Part shown: positions 1 to 8,680 of the stretch, piece by piece
How positions within the stretch are numbered: the first letter of the stretch is position 1
Layout of the letters: each line of letters starts with the position of its first letter
Origin: Mesorhizobium sp. M8A.F.Ca.ET.218.01.1.1
GTDB taxonomy: Bacteria; Pseudomonadota; Alphaproteobacteria; Rhizobiales; Rhizobiaceae
DNA length: 64,000 nucleotides
Assembly (NCBI RefSeq): GCF_004791165.1
Contig: NZ_SRUZ01000005.1
Location: 186,001-250,000 of the forward strand
Direction of reading: 5' to 3'
The notes under the pieces: model-generated
What the model was told of the DNA's origin: nothing
Database searches by the model: none
What the model saw: the letters and a program-made list of their open reading frames with translations, nothing else
Program-made: the position numbers and the translations under genes

Positions 1-2
1 CG

Positions 3-377
3 CTCGAAAACCGCTCGCTGGTCAAATACAAGCTGATCATCGATGATTACGGCGGCTGGGACCTGTTCCAGCAACTGCTCCAGACACTCAAGGCCGTCGG
101 CGACCGCCACGGCGTCGACATCGCCACGATAGCCAGCGCCTGGGTGCTGGAGCAGCCGCAAGTCGCCGCCGTCATCGTCGGTGCCCGCAACCAGGCTCAT
201 GCGCTGGCCAATGCGGAGATCATGAACATCGTGCTCGACGCCGACGACCGTGCGCGGATTGCCGCCGCCATCGCGCGGGGCAACGGCCTCGAGGGTGACG
301 TCTACATGCTGGAGCGCGACCGCCATGGCCGCCACGGCTCGATCATGCACTACAATCTGAACGCGGGCCGGGTGTGA
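3..377 (+). CDS. Aldo/keto reductase, C-terminal part (cut by window start)
   Basis: The open frame enters from the left edge and ends at TGA 375-377; about 124 residues are visible. The segment with AWVLEQPQVAAVIVGARN is the typical C-terminal region of aldo/keto reductases, where the last barrel strands contact NADPH. These enzymes reduce aldehydes or ketones with NAD(P)H in the cytoplasm. The N-terminal catalytic Asp-Tyr-Lys-His set lies outside the window, so substrate class cannot be judged. The next gene begins inside its stop codon, which suggests a shared transcript. Confidence 0.8.
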   Translation, partial: LENRSLVKYKLIIDDYGGWDLFQQLLQTLKAVGDRHGVDIATIASAWVLEQPQVAAVIVGARNQAHALANAEIMNIVLDADDRARIAAAIARGNGLEGDVYMLERDRHGRHGSIMHYNLNAGRV

Positions 378-805
378 CGCCCATGGACGACAAGCTGTTT
401 TCGCAAGCCTGTGCCGAAGTCGTCGATCTGCATCGCTTCTTCGTCGACTGGTTCGTCGCCGCGCGGGCCGACAAAGTGGATTTCGGCCGCTTCGAAGCCG
501 TCATGGGAGAAGGCTTGACCATGATCGCACCGGGCGGCCAGATCCTCGACCGCGATGCCGTGATCGACCATGTCCGCTCCAGCCGCGCCACGTGCGACGA
601 CGGCTTCGCCATCTCGATCGAGGACATTAGGCCCGGCTGGCAGGACGGCGATGCCATCGTAGTCCTCTACGTCGAGGCGCAGTTGCGTGGCGGCAAGCAT
701 AGCCGCCGCCAGTCGAGTGCCGTTTTCACCACCAGTTCATCGGCGCCCAATGGCGTCCAATGGCGGCACCTGCATGAAACCTGGCTGCAGGTGCCGGAAC
801 ACTGA
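374..805 (+). CDS. SnoaL/DUF4440-like small protein, function unknown
   Basis: A 143-residue protein if started at GTG 374, which overlaps the preceding TGA, or 140 residues from ATG 383. Length, the early helix with FFVDWFVAARADKVD, and the later strands (AIVVLYVEAQLRGG, WRHLHETWLQV) fit the cone-shaped SnoaL/NTF2-like fold used by small isomerases, hydrolases and ligand-binding proteins. No catalytic residues can be assigned. Translational coupling to the aldo/keto reductase suggests a common role, possibly on the ligand of the binding protein encoded next. The family call is by eye and moderate. Confidence 0.55.
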   Translation: MTPMDDKLFSQACAEVVDLHRFFVDWFVAARADKVDFGRFEAVMGEGLTMIAPGGQILDRDAVIDHVRSSRATCDDGFAISIEDIRPGWQDGDAIVVLYVEAQLRGGKHSRRQSSAVFTTSSSAPNGVQWRHLHETWLQVPEH

Positions 806-852
806 GACTTTCCAGACGTCAAACCAGTTCGTGTAACTCAAGGGGAACAACA

Positions 853-2112
853 ATGAGAAAGACGATACTCCAGCTCACCACCGCGCTTGCTCTGGTCACG
901 ATTGCCGGTGCTGCCCAGGCCGCCGACTGCAAGATCACCGTCGGCCTCGTCATGGAACTGACCGGTCCGGCAGGCGAATACGGCCAGGCCGGCGCCAAGT
1001 CGGTCGAAATGGCCTTCCGCGACATCAACGACGCCGGCGGGGTGCGCGGCTGCGATCTCGTCACCGATACCCGTGACAGCCAGAGCCAGGGCAACATCGC
1101 GGTCGACGCCGCGACCCAGTTGGTTCAAGTCAAGAAGGTGCCAGTCATCATCGGCGGCATCATTTCCTCGGTGTCGATCCCGATCCTGACCTCGGTCACC
1201 GCTCCGGCCAAGATCGTCCAGGTCTCGCCGGCGTCATCCTCGCCAACGCTGACGACACTCGGCCGCGACGGCAAGACCAACGGCATCTTCTTCCGCACCA
1301 TCACCTCGGACGCGCTCCAGGGCGTGGCCGCCGCCAAATACGCCGTCGACAAGGGCTTCAAGAAGCTGGCGATCATCCATGTCAACAACGACTTCGGCGT
1401 CAACATGGTGGCCGAATTCTCGCGTGCCTACAAAGCGCTCGGCGGCACCATCGTTTCCGACACGCCCTACAATGAGAAGCAATCGAGCTATGCCTCCGAG
1501 GTCACCGCGGCGATGGGAGGCGAGCCGGACGGTCTTTATCTCGTCAGCACGCCGGTCGATGGCGCCACCGTTGCCCGCACCTGGATTTCCCAGGGCGGCG
1601 TGCAGAAGTTCCTGCTCAATGACGGCATGAACAGCCCTGACTTCATCGACTCCGTCGGCGCCGATTATCTGAAGGACGCCTATGGCACGTCTTCGGGCAC
1701 CAGTCCGACCGCCTCGACCGAGTATTTCACCAAGAACTACAAGGCGTTCTCCGGCATCGAACCGTCGAACCCGGCGGCCGACCGTTCCTATGATGCCGGC
1801 GCCATCGTCGGGCTGGCCATCGCGATTGCCGGCTCCGAGGACCCGGCCAAGATCAAGGACGCCATGTACAAGGCGGTCGATCCCGCCGGCACGCCGATCT
1901 ATGCCGGCAAGGAGGAGTTCGCCAAGGCGCTCGGCCTGATCAAGGATGGCAAGCCGATCCGTTACGAAGGCGTCATCGGCCCTGTCGCCTTCGACAAGTT
2001 CGGCGACATCACCGGCCCGTTCCGGCTGTGGAAGATCGTCGACGGCAAGGTGACCACCGACGGTGAAATGACCACCGACGATGTCAACGCCCTGCAGGCC
2101 AAGCTTAAGTAA
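853..2112 (+). CDS. ABC transporter substrate-binding protein, branched-chain amino acid (Leu-binding) type
   Basis: A 419-residue periplasmic binding protein. A Sec signal peptide (MRKTILQLTTALALVTIAGAAQA, cleavage near residue 24) is followed by KITVGLVMELTGPAGEYGQA, the usual start of the type I Leu/Ile/Val-binding fold (Peripla_BP_6). A GGGGAA ribosome site lies just upstream of ATG 853. No permease or ATPase follows; the next gene is an oxidase after a hairpin. The partner components are therefore probably upstream of the window, or this is an orphan receptor. The ligand cannot be read from sequence; family members bind amino acids, amides, urea or aromatic acids. Confidence 0.85.
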   Translation: MRKTILQLTTALALVTIAGAAQAADCKITVGLVMELTGPAGEYGQAGAKSVEMAFRDINDAGGVRGCDLVTDTRDSQSQGNIAVDAATQLVQVKKVPVIIGGIISSVSIPILTSVTAPAKIVQVSPASSSPTLTTLGRDGKTNGIFFRTITSDALQGVAAAKYAVDKGFKKLAIIHVNNDFGVNMVAEFSRAYKALGGTIVSDTPYNEKQSSYASEVTAAMGGEPDGLYLVSTPVDGATVARTWISQGGVQKFLLNDGMNSPDFIDSVGADYLKDAYGTSSGTSPTASTEYFTKNYKAFSGIEPSNPAADRSYDAGAIVGLAIAIAGSEDPAKIKDAMYKAVDPAGTPIYAGKEEFAKALGLIKDGKPIRYEGVIGPVAFDKFGDITGPFRLWKIVDGKVTTDGEMTTDDVNALQAKLK

Positions 2113-2128
2113 ACTGCGCTATCCTTCG

Positions 2129-2159
2129 GGCATCAATCTCGGCTCTCGCGATTGATGCC
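2129..2159 (+). terminator. Hairpin after the binding-protein gene
   Basis: A perfect 10-bp stem (GGCATCAATC / GATTGATGCC) with an 11-nt loop starts 17 bases after the stop codon at 2112. There is no clear U-tract, so it may be a weak terminator or a 3' stabilising hairpin. It separates the binding-protein gene from the FAD oxidase. Confidence 0.55.
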
Positions 2160-2303
2160 GATATCGCTTGCACGGCATGCGATCACGAATAGGATCAGCC
2201 GGCTGCGATTGAAGGATGCGAGCGTGTTGGACAAGGGTACCCATCGGGCCGTCCGGTCGGTGTATGCGGATGACGCGTTTTGCCACACGGGCGCCTGAGC
2301 CCG

Positions 2304-3707
2304 ATGTCGCCTGAAACACAACGACTTCTGTCCGCGCTTGGCGATCGGCTGGGCGCGGGCGGCGTGCTCGCCGGCTCTGATGTCGATCAGCGCTACCGCG
2401 ACGATCCCGACGGCAGGCTTGGCTTGTTGCCGGAAGTGGTGCTGCGTCCGCGCGATACCGTTGGTGTGGCCGCAGCACTCGCTGGCTGCAACGCTCTCGG
2501 TCAGCCGGTCGTCATCCAGGGCGGGCGCACCGGGCTGGCCGGCGGCACACGCGTCCAGTCGGGCGAGATCGTGCTGTCGCTGGAGCGGATGAACGGCCTC
2601 GCCGCGCCGGACATCCAAGCCGCCAGCATTATCGCCGAAGGCGGCGCCACGCTGCAGGCGGTGCAGGAGGCGGCCGACGGCGCCGGGCTGATGTTCGGCG
2701 TCGATATCGGCGCGCGCGGTTCGGCCACGGTCGGCGGCAACATCGCCACCAATGCCGGCGGCATCCGCGTGCTGCGTTACGGCATGTACCGGGCGCAGGT
2801 GCTGGGGCTGGAAGCGGTGCTGGCCGATGGCAGTGTGCTGTCTTCGCTGAAGGGCCTGCCCAAGGACAATTCCGGCTATGATCTAAGCCAGCTCTTCATC
2901 GGCGCGGAAGGGACGCTTGGCGTCGTCACCCGCGCCGCGCTCAGGCTACATCCGAAGCCTGCATCCGAGGTGAATGCCTTCTGCGCGCTCCCTTCGCTCG
3001 ATGCGGCGATCGCCCTGCTTGGGCTGCTGCGGCAAAAACTCGGCCCGCTTTTGTCCGCCTATGAGGTCAACTTCGCGCCGCTCTATGACGTCATGGTTGC
3101 CAGCATGGCCATGCCGGCGCCGCTGCCTGCCGGCTCACCCGTCTATGTGCTGGCCGAGATCCAGGGCAGCGAGCCGGACCGCGACAGCGAGCGCTTCGCC
3201 GAGGTTCTGATGCAGGCGGTCGAGGACGGCGTCGTCGACGATGTCGTCGTCTCGCAATCGCCGCGCGAATTCCGCACGCTGTGGGATGTGCGCGAAGACG
3301 CCAACCGTGTCCTGTTTTCGATCAAGGGCCTTATCGGCGTCGACATCAGCATCCCGCTGGCGCGTATGGGAGCCTTCCTGCAGGAAGCGGATGCCGCCAT
3401 CCATGCCGTCGATCCCGGCGCCGATATCTATGTCTTCGGGCATCTCGGCGACGGCAACCTGCACTATCAGGTCCTGACCAAGGATCCGGCGGCGGCCTAT
3501 GGCATCATCTATCGTGGCGTGGCGGCGGCCGGAGGCGGCGTGTCGGCCGAGCATGGCATCGGCCTCGACAAGAAGCAGTGGCTGCATCTGGTGCGCAGCG
3601 ACGCCGAAATCACTGCGATGCGGCGGCTGAAGTCGGCACTTGATCCGAAGAACATCCTCAATCCAGGACGAGTCTTCGATCTCGGCCCGGCTGCTTCTGC
3701 CGGATGA
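2304..3707 (+). CDS. FAD-binding oxidase, GlcD / D-2-hydroxyacid dehydrogenase family
   Basis: A 467-residue protein. The N-terminal PCMH-type FAD domain (about 1-220) carries GGRTGLAGGT, GSATVGGNIATNAGG and GAEGTLGVVT. The C-terminal FAD-oxidase domain carries HLGDGNLHY and AEHGIGLDKK. These are hallmarks of the glycolate oxidase GlcD / D-lactate / D-2-hydroxyglutarate dehydrogenase family, which oxidises a D-2-hydroxyacid to the 2-oxoacid and passes electrons to an acceptor. I chose ATG 2304 because conservation starts there; an in-frame TTG at 2280 would add eight residues. GlcE and GlcF partners are absent, which favours the single-subunit type. It converges on the Pot-type operon, 17 bases away. 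Confidence 0.85.
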   Translation: MSPETQRLLSALGDRLGAGGVLAGSDVDQRYRDDPDGRLGLLPEVVLRPRDTVGVAAALAGCNALGQPVVIQGGRTGLAGGTRVQSGEIVLSLERMNGLAAPDIQAASIIAEGGATLQAVQEAADGAGLMFGVDIGARGSATVGGNIATNAGGIRVLRYGMYRAQVLGLEAVLADGSVLSSLKGLPKDNSGYDLSQLFIGAEGTLGVVTRAALRLHPKPASEVNAFCALPSLDAAIALLGLLRQKLGPLLSAYEVNFAPLYDVMVASMAMPAPLPAGSPVYVLAEIQGSEPDRDSERFAEVLMQAVEDGVVDDVVVSQSPREFRTLWDVREDANRVLFSIKGLIGVDISIPLARMGAFLQEADAAIHAVDPGADIYVFGHLGDGNLHYQVLTKDPAAAYGIIYRGVAAAGGGVSAEHGIGLDKKQWLHLVRSDAEITAMRRLKSALDPKNILNPGRVFDLGPAASAG

Positions 3708-3724
3708 TCATCCTGGCTTAAACC

Positions 3725-4525
3725 TCAATTCCGTTCCGTCGCCATCTGCCTGGGAATGAGAAAACGGGCGGCGAGCACGCAGAGCAGGACAGTGAACATC
3801 AGGATCAGCGCCACCAGCGCGTTGATGTCGGGCGAGAAGCCAAGCCGCATCATCGCCCACAGCCTGACCGGCAGCGTGCTTTGCGTGCCGGTGACCAGGA
3901 TGGTGATCATCGTCTCGTCGAACGACAGAGCGAAGGCCAGGATGGCGCCGCCGACCATGGCGCTCGACAGGTTCGGCAGGATGACGCGCCAGAAGGTCTG
4001 CCAGCCGGTGGCGCCGAGATCGTAGGATGCCTCGACCAGCGTGCGGCTCATCGACTGTAGCCGCATCAGCACGGTGCGATAGACGATCGCCAGTACGAAG
4101 ACCGTGTGGCCGATGACGACGGTCAGCAGCGACCGTTCGAGGCCGATCTCGCGGAAGAAGATCAGCAACGCCAGGCCGCTGATGATTGGCGGCATCAGGA
4201 ACGGCAGGAAGATGATGAACTGCAGAACCGAACGGCCTGAGCGGCGGCCGTGGTAGTAGAGCGCCAGCAGCGTCCCGCTGACCACCGACAGGATTACGGT
4301 GCAGACGCCGACGATCAGCGTGGTGCGCAGGGCGGCCAGGATGTCGTGGTTCCCCGCCAGCGCCACATAGGTCGAAAGGGTCGGCGACGACCAGTCGACA
4401 TTGCCGTGTGAAATGATGAAGAACGACGACACGATCGGCACGAACAGCGGGCTGTAGAGCAGCACCGCGACCAGTGACGTGATCGCGGCAAGGAAGATGG
4501 TGGACGGCCGGGGCAGCGCACTCAT
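3725..4525 (-). CDS. ABC transporter permease, PotC-like (spermidine/putrescine family)
   Basis: A 266-residue inner-membrane protein with about six hydrophobic helices and the ATPase-docking EAA loop (VEASYDLGATGWQTFWRVILP). This loop and length are typical of the PotC half of polyamine-type importers. Its start overlaps the end of the PotB-like gene by four bases (ATGA), so the two are translationally coupled. It is the last gene of the minus-strand operon that begins with the FadR-type regulator near 12.0 kb. Neighbours suggest the cargo may be a sugar acid or related compound rather than a polyamine, but that is inference. Confidence 0.9.
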   Translation of the reverse strand: MSALPRPSTIFLAAITSLVAVLLYSPLFVPIVSSFFIISHGNVDWSSPTLSTYVALAGNHDILAALRTTLIVGVCTVILSVVSGTLLALYYHGRRSGRSVLQFIIFLPFLMPPIISGLALLIFFREIGLERSLLTVVIGHTVFVLAIVYRTVLMRLQSMSRTLVEASYDLGATGWQTFWRVILPNLSSAMVGGAILAFALSFDETMITILVTGTQSTLPVRLWAMMRLGFSPDINALVALILMFTVLLCVLAARFLIPRQMATERN

Positions 4526-5394
4526 ACCGACGTCCCCCGGCTGCGTCCGAACCGTTCGCCGATGAGAATGGCGGCAATCACCACGATCGCAAGCGCCACC
4601 GACAGCGCCGCGCCGAACGGCCAGTTATAGGCGGTGCCGAACTGGCTGTAGAGAATGCGGCCGAAGGTGAAGCCGCTGATCCCGCCGACCATCTGCGGCG
4701 TCAGGAAATCGCCGATCGCCAGCACGAAGACGAAACTCGCCGCCGAGGCGACGCCGGGCAGGCTGAGCGGCAAGGTGATGCGCAGGAACGTCTGCAGGCT
4801 GCTGGCGCCCAGATCATCCGAGGCACGCAGCAAGGTCTGGGGGATCCGCTCCAGCGACAGGAAGATCGGCAGGATGGCGAAGGGGATCAAAAGCAGGCTC
4901 AGCGTCAAAAGGATGGCGTTCATGTTGAAGACAAAAAGCGTCGACGGCTGATCCAGGATGCCGAGCGCCACGAGCGCCTTGTTGAGGAAGCCGTTGAGGC
5001 CGAGGATGCTGCGGATCGCATAGATCTTGATGACGTAGCTCATCAGCAGCGGCACCAGGAGCAGCATCAGCAAGGCGTAGCGCCACCGTCCTTTCAGCGT
5101 CGTCAGGAAATAGGCGGCGGGATAGGCGAGCAGGATGCAGATCACCGCCACCGACACGCACAGCACGATGGTGTTCCAGAACACCGGCAGAAAGATCGGA
5201 TCGGTGAAGAACCTGACATAGTTGCCGAGCGTCGGCGAATGGACGATCGTGCCCTGGTCGACGCTGAAGAAACTGTAGACCAGGAAGATCGCCAGCGGCA
5301 CGAGGACGAAGATCACCGGCAAGGCGAAGGCCAGCACCGTCACCAGCTGCGACAATCGCCGTTCCGCCGCCTGTGTCGACCCGACTCCGCTCAT
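4522..5394 (-). CDS. ABC transporter permease, PotB-like
   Basis: A 290-residue membrane protein with an N-terminal helix (VTVLAFALPVIFVLVPLAIF), a long periplasmic loop, and the EAA motif LRASDDLGASSLQTFLRITL. It should pair with the PotC-like subunit to form the channel. It overlaps the ATPase gene upstream (5391-5394) and the permease gene downstream (4522-4525) by four bases each. This polycistronic ATGA-style arrangement recurs throughout the window. Confidence 0.9.
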   Translation of the reverse strand: MSGVGSTQAAERRLSQLVTVLAFALPVIFVLVPLAIFLVYSFFSVDQGTIVHSPTLGNYVRFFTDPIFLPVFWNTIVLCVSVAVICILLAYPAAYFLTTLKGRWRYALLMLLLVPLLMSYVIKIYAIRSILGLNGFLNKALVALGILDQPSTLFVFNMNAILLTLSLLLIPFAILPIFLSLERIPQTLLRASDDLGASSLQTFLRITLPLSLPGVASAASFVFVLAIGDFLTPQMVGGISGFTFGRILYSQFGTAYNWPFGAALSVALAIVVIAAILIGERFGRSRGTSV

Positions 5395-6494
5395 GCCAGC
5401 ACCAGATGGCCTTCATGCGGCGCAAAGCAAAGCGAGACCGTCTCGCCTGATTTCAAAATACTGCCGTCGATCCGACTCGGCATGCGCAACCGCAGGCGCT
5501 GAGCGGCGTTGTCCGCGCCCGCCATGATCGTGGCAACCGTCGACGAGCCGGCAAAGGCCAGATCGGCGATGACGCCGGAAAAGCGGTTGTCGCCATCATT
5601 GGCATCAGCAAGACGCAAGGCTTCGGGACGGAACGCCGCGAAGGCGCTGGCGCCGTCGGCGGCGGCCTTGAGATGCGGCTGGCCGCTGACCGAGCAGACC
5701 AGGCGGCCAAGCGCGGTCTCGATCGGCCGCTGCTCGCCCTGCACGGGACCGAGCTTTCCGGCCACCAGGTTGTTCTCGCCGAAGAAGCGCGCCACGAACT
5801 CGCAATTCGGCTTGTAGTAGAGCTCATGCGGCGTGCCGAGCTGCCGGATATGGCCGGCCTGCATGACGCAGATCCGATCGGCCATGCCGATCGCTTCTTC
5901 CTGGTCATGGGTGACGAACAGGAAGGTGGTTTTGATCTCGCGCTGGATGGATTTCAGGAATTCCTGCATCTGCCGGCGCAGTTCGAGATCGAGTGCCGCC
6001 AACGGCTCGTCGAGCAGGATCAGGCGCGGCTGGCAGATCAGCGCCCTAGCGAGCGCGACACGCTGGCGCTGGCCGCCGGAAAGCTGCGCCGGAAAGCGGT
6101 CGGCGAAACGTCCGAGCTGCACCAGTTCGAGGGCTTGCGACACACGGCTTGCGATCTCCTTGCGCTTGATATGGCGCACCGAAAGCCCGTAGCCGACATT
6201 GCCGGAAACCGTCATATGCGGGAACAGCGCATAGTCCTGGAACACGGTGTTGAACGGCCGCTTGTTGATCGGCATGCGGCTGATCTCCTGGCCGTCCAGC
6301 CAGATTTCGCCCGCGGTCAGCGGCTCCAGCCCGCCGATCAGCCGCAGGACCGTGGTCTTGCCCGAACCTGACGGCCCAAGAACGGTGAGGAACTCACCGT
6401 CCCGGATCGACAGGTCGATGTCGTGCAGCACGGGAACCGTGCCGTAGGATTTCGAGACGGACCGCAGCGTCAAGAGGTCGGTGTTCTGGTTCAT
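5391..6494 (-). CDS. ABC transporter ATP-binding protein, PotA-like
   Basis: A 367-residue ATPase with Walker A GPSGSGKTT near residue 40, Q-loop VFQDYALFPH, signature LSGGQRQRV, Walker B LILLDEPLAALD and switch His in VTHDQEEA. A C-terminal TOBE-like region of about 120 residues follows, as in PotA and other CUT1/polyamine ATPases. Start ATG 6494 fits the alignment; an in-frame ATG at 6509 would add five residues. It energises the PotB/PotC-like channel encoded next. No unusual residues are seen in the catalytic motifs. Confidence 0.9.
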   Translation of the reverse strand: MNQNTDLLTLRSVSKSYGTVPVLHDIDLSIRDGEFLTVLGPSGSGKTTVLRLIGGLEPLTAGEIWLDGQEISRMPINKRPFNTVFQDYALFPHMTVSGNVGYGLSVRHIKRKEIASRVSQALELVQLGRFADRFPAQLSGGQRQRVALARALICQPRLILLDEPLAALDLELRRQMQEFLKSIQREIKTTFLFVTHDQEEAIGMADRICVMQAGHIRQLGTPHELYYKPNCEFVARFFGENNLVAGKLGPVQGEQRPIETALGRLVCSVSGQPHLKAAADGASAFAAFRPEALRLADANDGDNRFSGVIADLAFAGSSTVATIMAGADNAAQRLRLRMPSRIDGSILKSGETVSLCFAPHEGHLVLA

Positions 6495-6570
6495 GGAATA
6501 TTCTCGCATACGCTTCGGCGGTCCGGAACGTCCGGACCGCCGGGTCCTTCGAGGTCAGGCGCGGAAAAGA

Positions 6571-7596
6571 TCAGGGCGTCGCCTTGACCTCGTTCCACAT
6601 GTCCGAACGCTTGAGCGGATCCTCGACATTGTTGAGCCAGACCAGCTTGTCGTTGCCGCCGGCGCTGCTCGACTCGACCACGGTGTTGCCGAAGCCGGTA
6701 CGCTCGGAAAGCTCGCCGCCGATCTTCTTGCTCAGCATGAAGTCGATCCACTTCTCGGCCGCCGCATTGTCGCGGACACCCTTGGAGATCACCCAGTTGT
6801 CGAGCCAGGCAAGCGCGCCTTCGCTCGGGTTGACGTAGGCGACATGGGCGCCGATCTTCTGCAACGCCTTGACCTGCTGCTGGCCGTAATTGGCCCAGAT
6901 CAGGGCGACGTCATTGTTCTGGTATATCTGCTGCGCCTCGTCGGCGGTGGTGTAGAAGCTCAGCACATTGCGCTTGAGTTCGACCAGCTTGGCCTTGACC
7001 GCCGCCATCTGCTCCGCATTGAGGTTGAACGGATCCTTGTAGCCGAGCGTCAGCGCGGTGAAGGAGAAATTGTGCTCGCCATTGTCATAGGCGAGGATCT
7101 TGCCCTTGTAGGCCGGATCCCACAGCACCGACATCGAGGTCGGCGCCGGCTTGACCTTGTCGGTGTCGTAGATCAGCCCGATGGAATCGAAGCAGAACGG
7201 AATGCCGTAGACCTTGCCGTCCTTGGTGTCGCCGCTGACCTGCGACAGATCGCGGAAGCGCGGCAGCACGTCCTTCTGGTTCGGCAGTTTCGTGATGTCG
7301 ATCGGCGATACCAGATCAGCCTTGATGTAGCGCTGCAACTGGGCGGTGTTGACGGCGAAGACATCGAAGTCCTGCCCTTCGCTGCCTTTGATCTTGGCCC
7401 AGATCTCGTCATCGCTGCCGATGAAGACGACGTCGACGCCGATGCCGGTGGCGGCGGTGAAGTCTTTCACCCAGTCCGGGTCGGCATAGCCGTCCCAGGC
7501 CAGCACGCGAAGGTTCGCGGCCAGCGCCGCCGATGTCATCAGGCCGATGCCGAGCCCGATCGTCGCTAATCTCAGAAATGCTTTCTTCAATCCCAT
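6571..7596 (-). CDS. Extracellular solute-binding protein, PotD/PotF type
   Basis: A 341-residue periplasmic receptor. ATG 7596 is preferred over an upstream in-frame start at 7653 because GGGAGA lies just upstream and the protein then opens with a clear signal peptide (LRLATIGLGIGLMTSAALAA). The mature part begins LRVLAWDGYADPDWVKDF and contains DNWVISKGVRDNAAAEKWIDFML, both typical of polyamine-type receptors. The acidic residues that bind polyamine amines cannot be placed reliably by eye. It is embedded between an AraD1-family enzyme gene and its ATPase, so the ligand may be a compound feeding those enzymes. Confidence 0.88.
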   Translation of the reverse strand: MGLKKAFLRLATIGLGIGLMTSAALAANLRVLAWDGYADPDWVKDFTAATGIGVDVVFIGSDDEIWAKIKGSEGQDFDVFAVNTAQLQRYIKADLVSPIDITKLPNQKDVLPRFRDLSQVSGDTKDGKVYGIPFCFDSIGLIYDTDKVKPAPTSMSVLWDPAYKGKILAYDNGEHNFSFTALTLGYKDPFNLNAEQMAAVKAKLVELKRNVLSFYTTADEAQQIYQNNDVALIWANYGQQQVKALQKIGAHVAYVNPSEGALAWLDNWVISKGVRDNAAAEKWIDFMLSKKIGGELSERTGFGNTVVESSSAGGNDKLVWLNNVEDPLKRSDMWNEVKATP

Positions 7597-7649
7597 TTTT
7601 AATCTCCCATTGTCGTTCTGGTGGACCGTAATTTCCGGGGCTTTTGCCG

Positions 7650-8648
7650 TCACAGCTGGGTGACGGCGATCAGTCCCTCGTCCGGCACCGACACCATCCG
7701 GTTGCGCAGCGGCTTGCCGAATGCCTGTGCCTGGATTTCATACTCGTCGCCGGAAGCCGTCTTGATACCGGAGGCGTAGCTCATCACCGCCGCCCCGAAG
7801 AAATAGGCGTGCAGGTCACCCGCCCTGCGGTGCATGGGGTAGCGGAAATGGAAATGTTCGAGATTGGCGATCGAGTGCGACATGTGCGCTTCGCCCGACA
7901 GGAATTCCTGTTCCCAGATGACCGCGCCGTCGCGCAGGATGCGGGAATGGCCGCGCACTTCTTCGGGCAGGTCGCCGATCAAGAGCTCCGGACCGATCGA
8001 GCAGGAGCGGAGTTTCGAATGGGCGAGATAGAGGTAGTTCTCGGCCTCCGTCACATGGTCGGAATATTCATTGCCGAGCGCATAGCCGATGCGATAGGGG
8101 CGGCCATCAGGCCCATTGAGGTAGAGCCCGACGATCTCGGCCTCCTCGGCACCGGCGCGTGCGAAAGCCGGCATGGGCAGATCGGCGCCGGGCGGCACGA
8201 CACAGGTGCCGACACCCTTGAAGAACCATTCGGGCTGGATTCCGATCTTGCCGGCGCCGGGCTTGCCGCCTTCCAGGCCCATGCGGAAGATCTTCAGCGA
8301 ATCCGATTCCTCGGCGTCCTCGCCATGGGTCAGCACATGCATCTTGTCGCGCGCGGCGGCACTTCCGGTGTGGGTCAGGCCGGTGCCGGTGACCAGGAAG
8401 CGTGCCGGCTCCGGGTGGTCGACGGGAGCGAGCACGCGGCCATCGCGCAGCAGTTCGCCATAGTCGACCGTGGCCGCACCCGTCCGCTTCTCGACCAGCG
8501 CCGTGATCGATGCACCCTGGGCAATCGCCGCTTCGGCGAGTTCCAGCACGGTGCTGGTTTTGTCGAGCGGATGCAGGCGGTTGCCGTCATCGGAAACCCG
8601 GCCGACCCGCCTGCCGCCATCGGGCGTTGTGTACTGTACCAGACGCAT
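7650..8648 (-). CDS. AraD1/GguC family protein (fumarylacetoacetate-hydrolase fold), probable keto-deoxy sugar-acid enzyme
   Basis: A 332-residue protein beginning MRLVQYTTPDGGRRVGRVSDDG. The central metal-site region (FFKGVGTCVVPPG, EEAEIVGLYLNGPDG, GYALGNEYSDH) and end resemble AraD1/GguC proteins of the FAH superfamily. AraD1-type enzymes act on L-2-keto-3-deoxyarabonate in oxidative pentose pathways, while GguC is an associated protein of unknown role in Agrobacterium. Its position directly after an IlvD/Edd dehydratase and an SDR supports a sugar-acid role. A longer open frame continues upstream to 9110, but it lies antisense in frame over the SDR and is not the real start. Confidence 0.75.
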   Translation of the reverse strand: MRLVQYTTPDGGRRVGRVSDDGNRLHPLDKTSTVLELAEAAIAQGASITALVEKRTGAATVDYGELLRDGRVLAPVDHPEPARFLVTGTGLTHTGSAAARDKMHVLTHGEDAEESDSLKIFRMGLEGGKPGAGKIGIQPEWFFKGVGTCVVPPGADLPMPAFARAGAEEAEIVGLYLNGPDGRPYRIGYALGNEYSDHVTEAENYLYLAHSKLRSCSIGPELLIGDLPEEVRGHSRILRDGAVIWEQEFLSGEAHMSHSIANLEHFHFRYPMHRRAGDLHAYFFGAAVMSYASGIKTASGDEYEIQAQAFGKPLRNRMVSVPDEGLIAVTQL

Positions 8649-8680
8649 GAAATACCCTTCTTCCTTTGAGGCTGTACCGG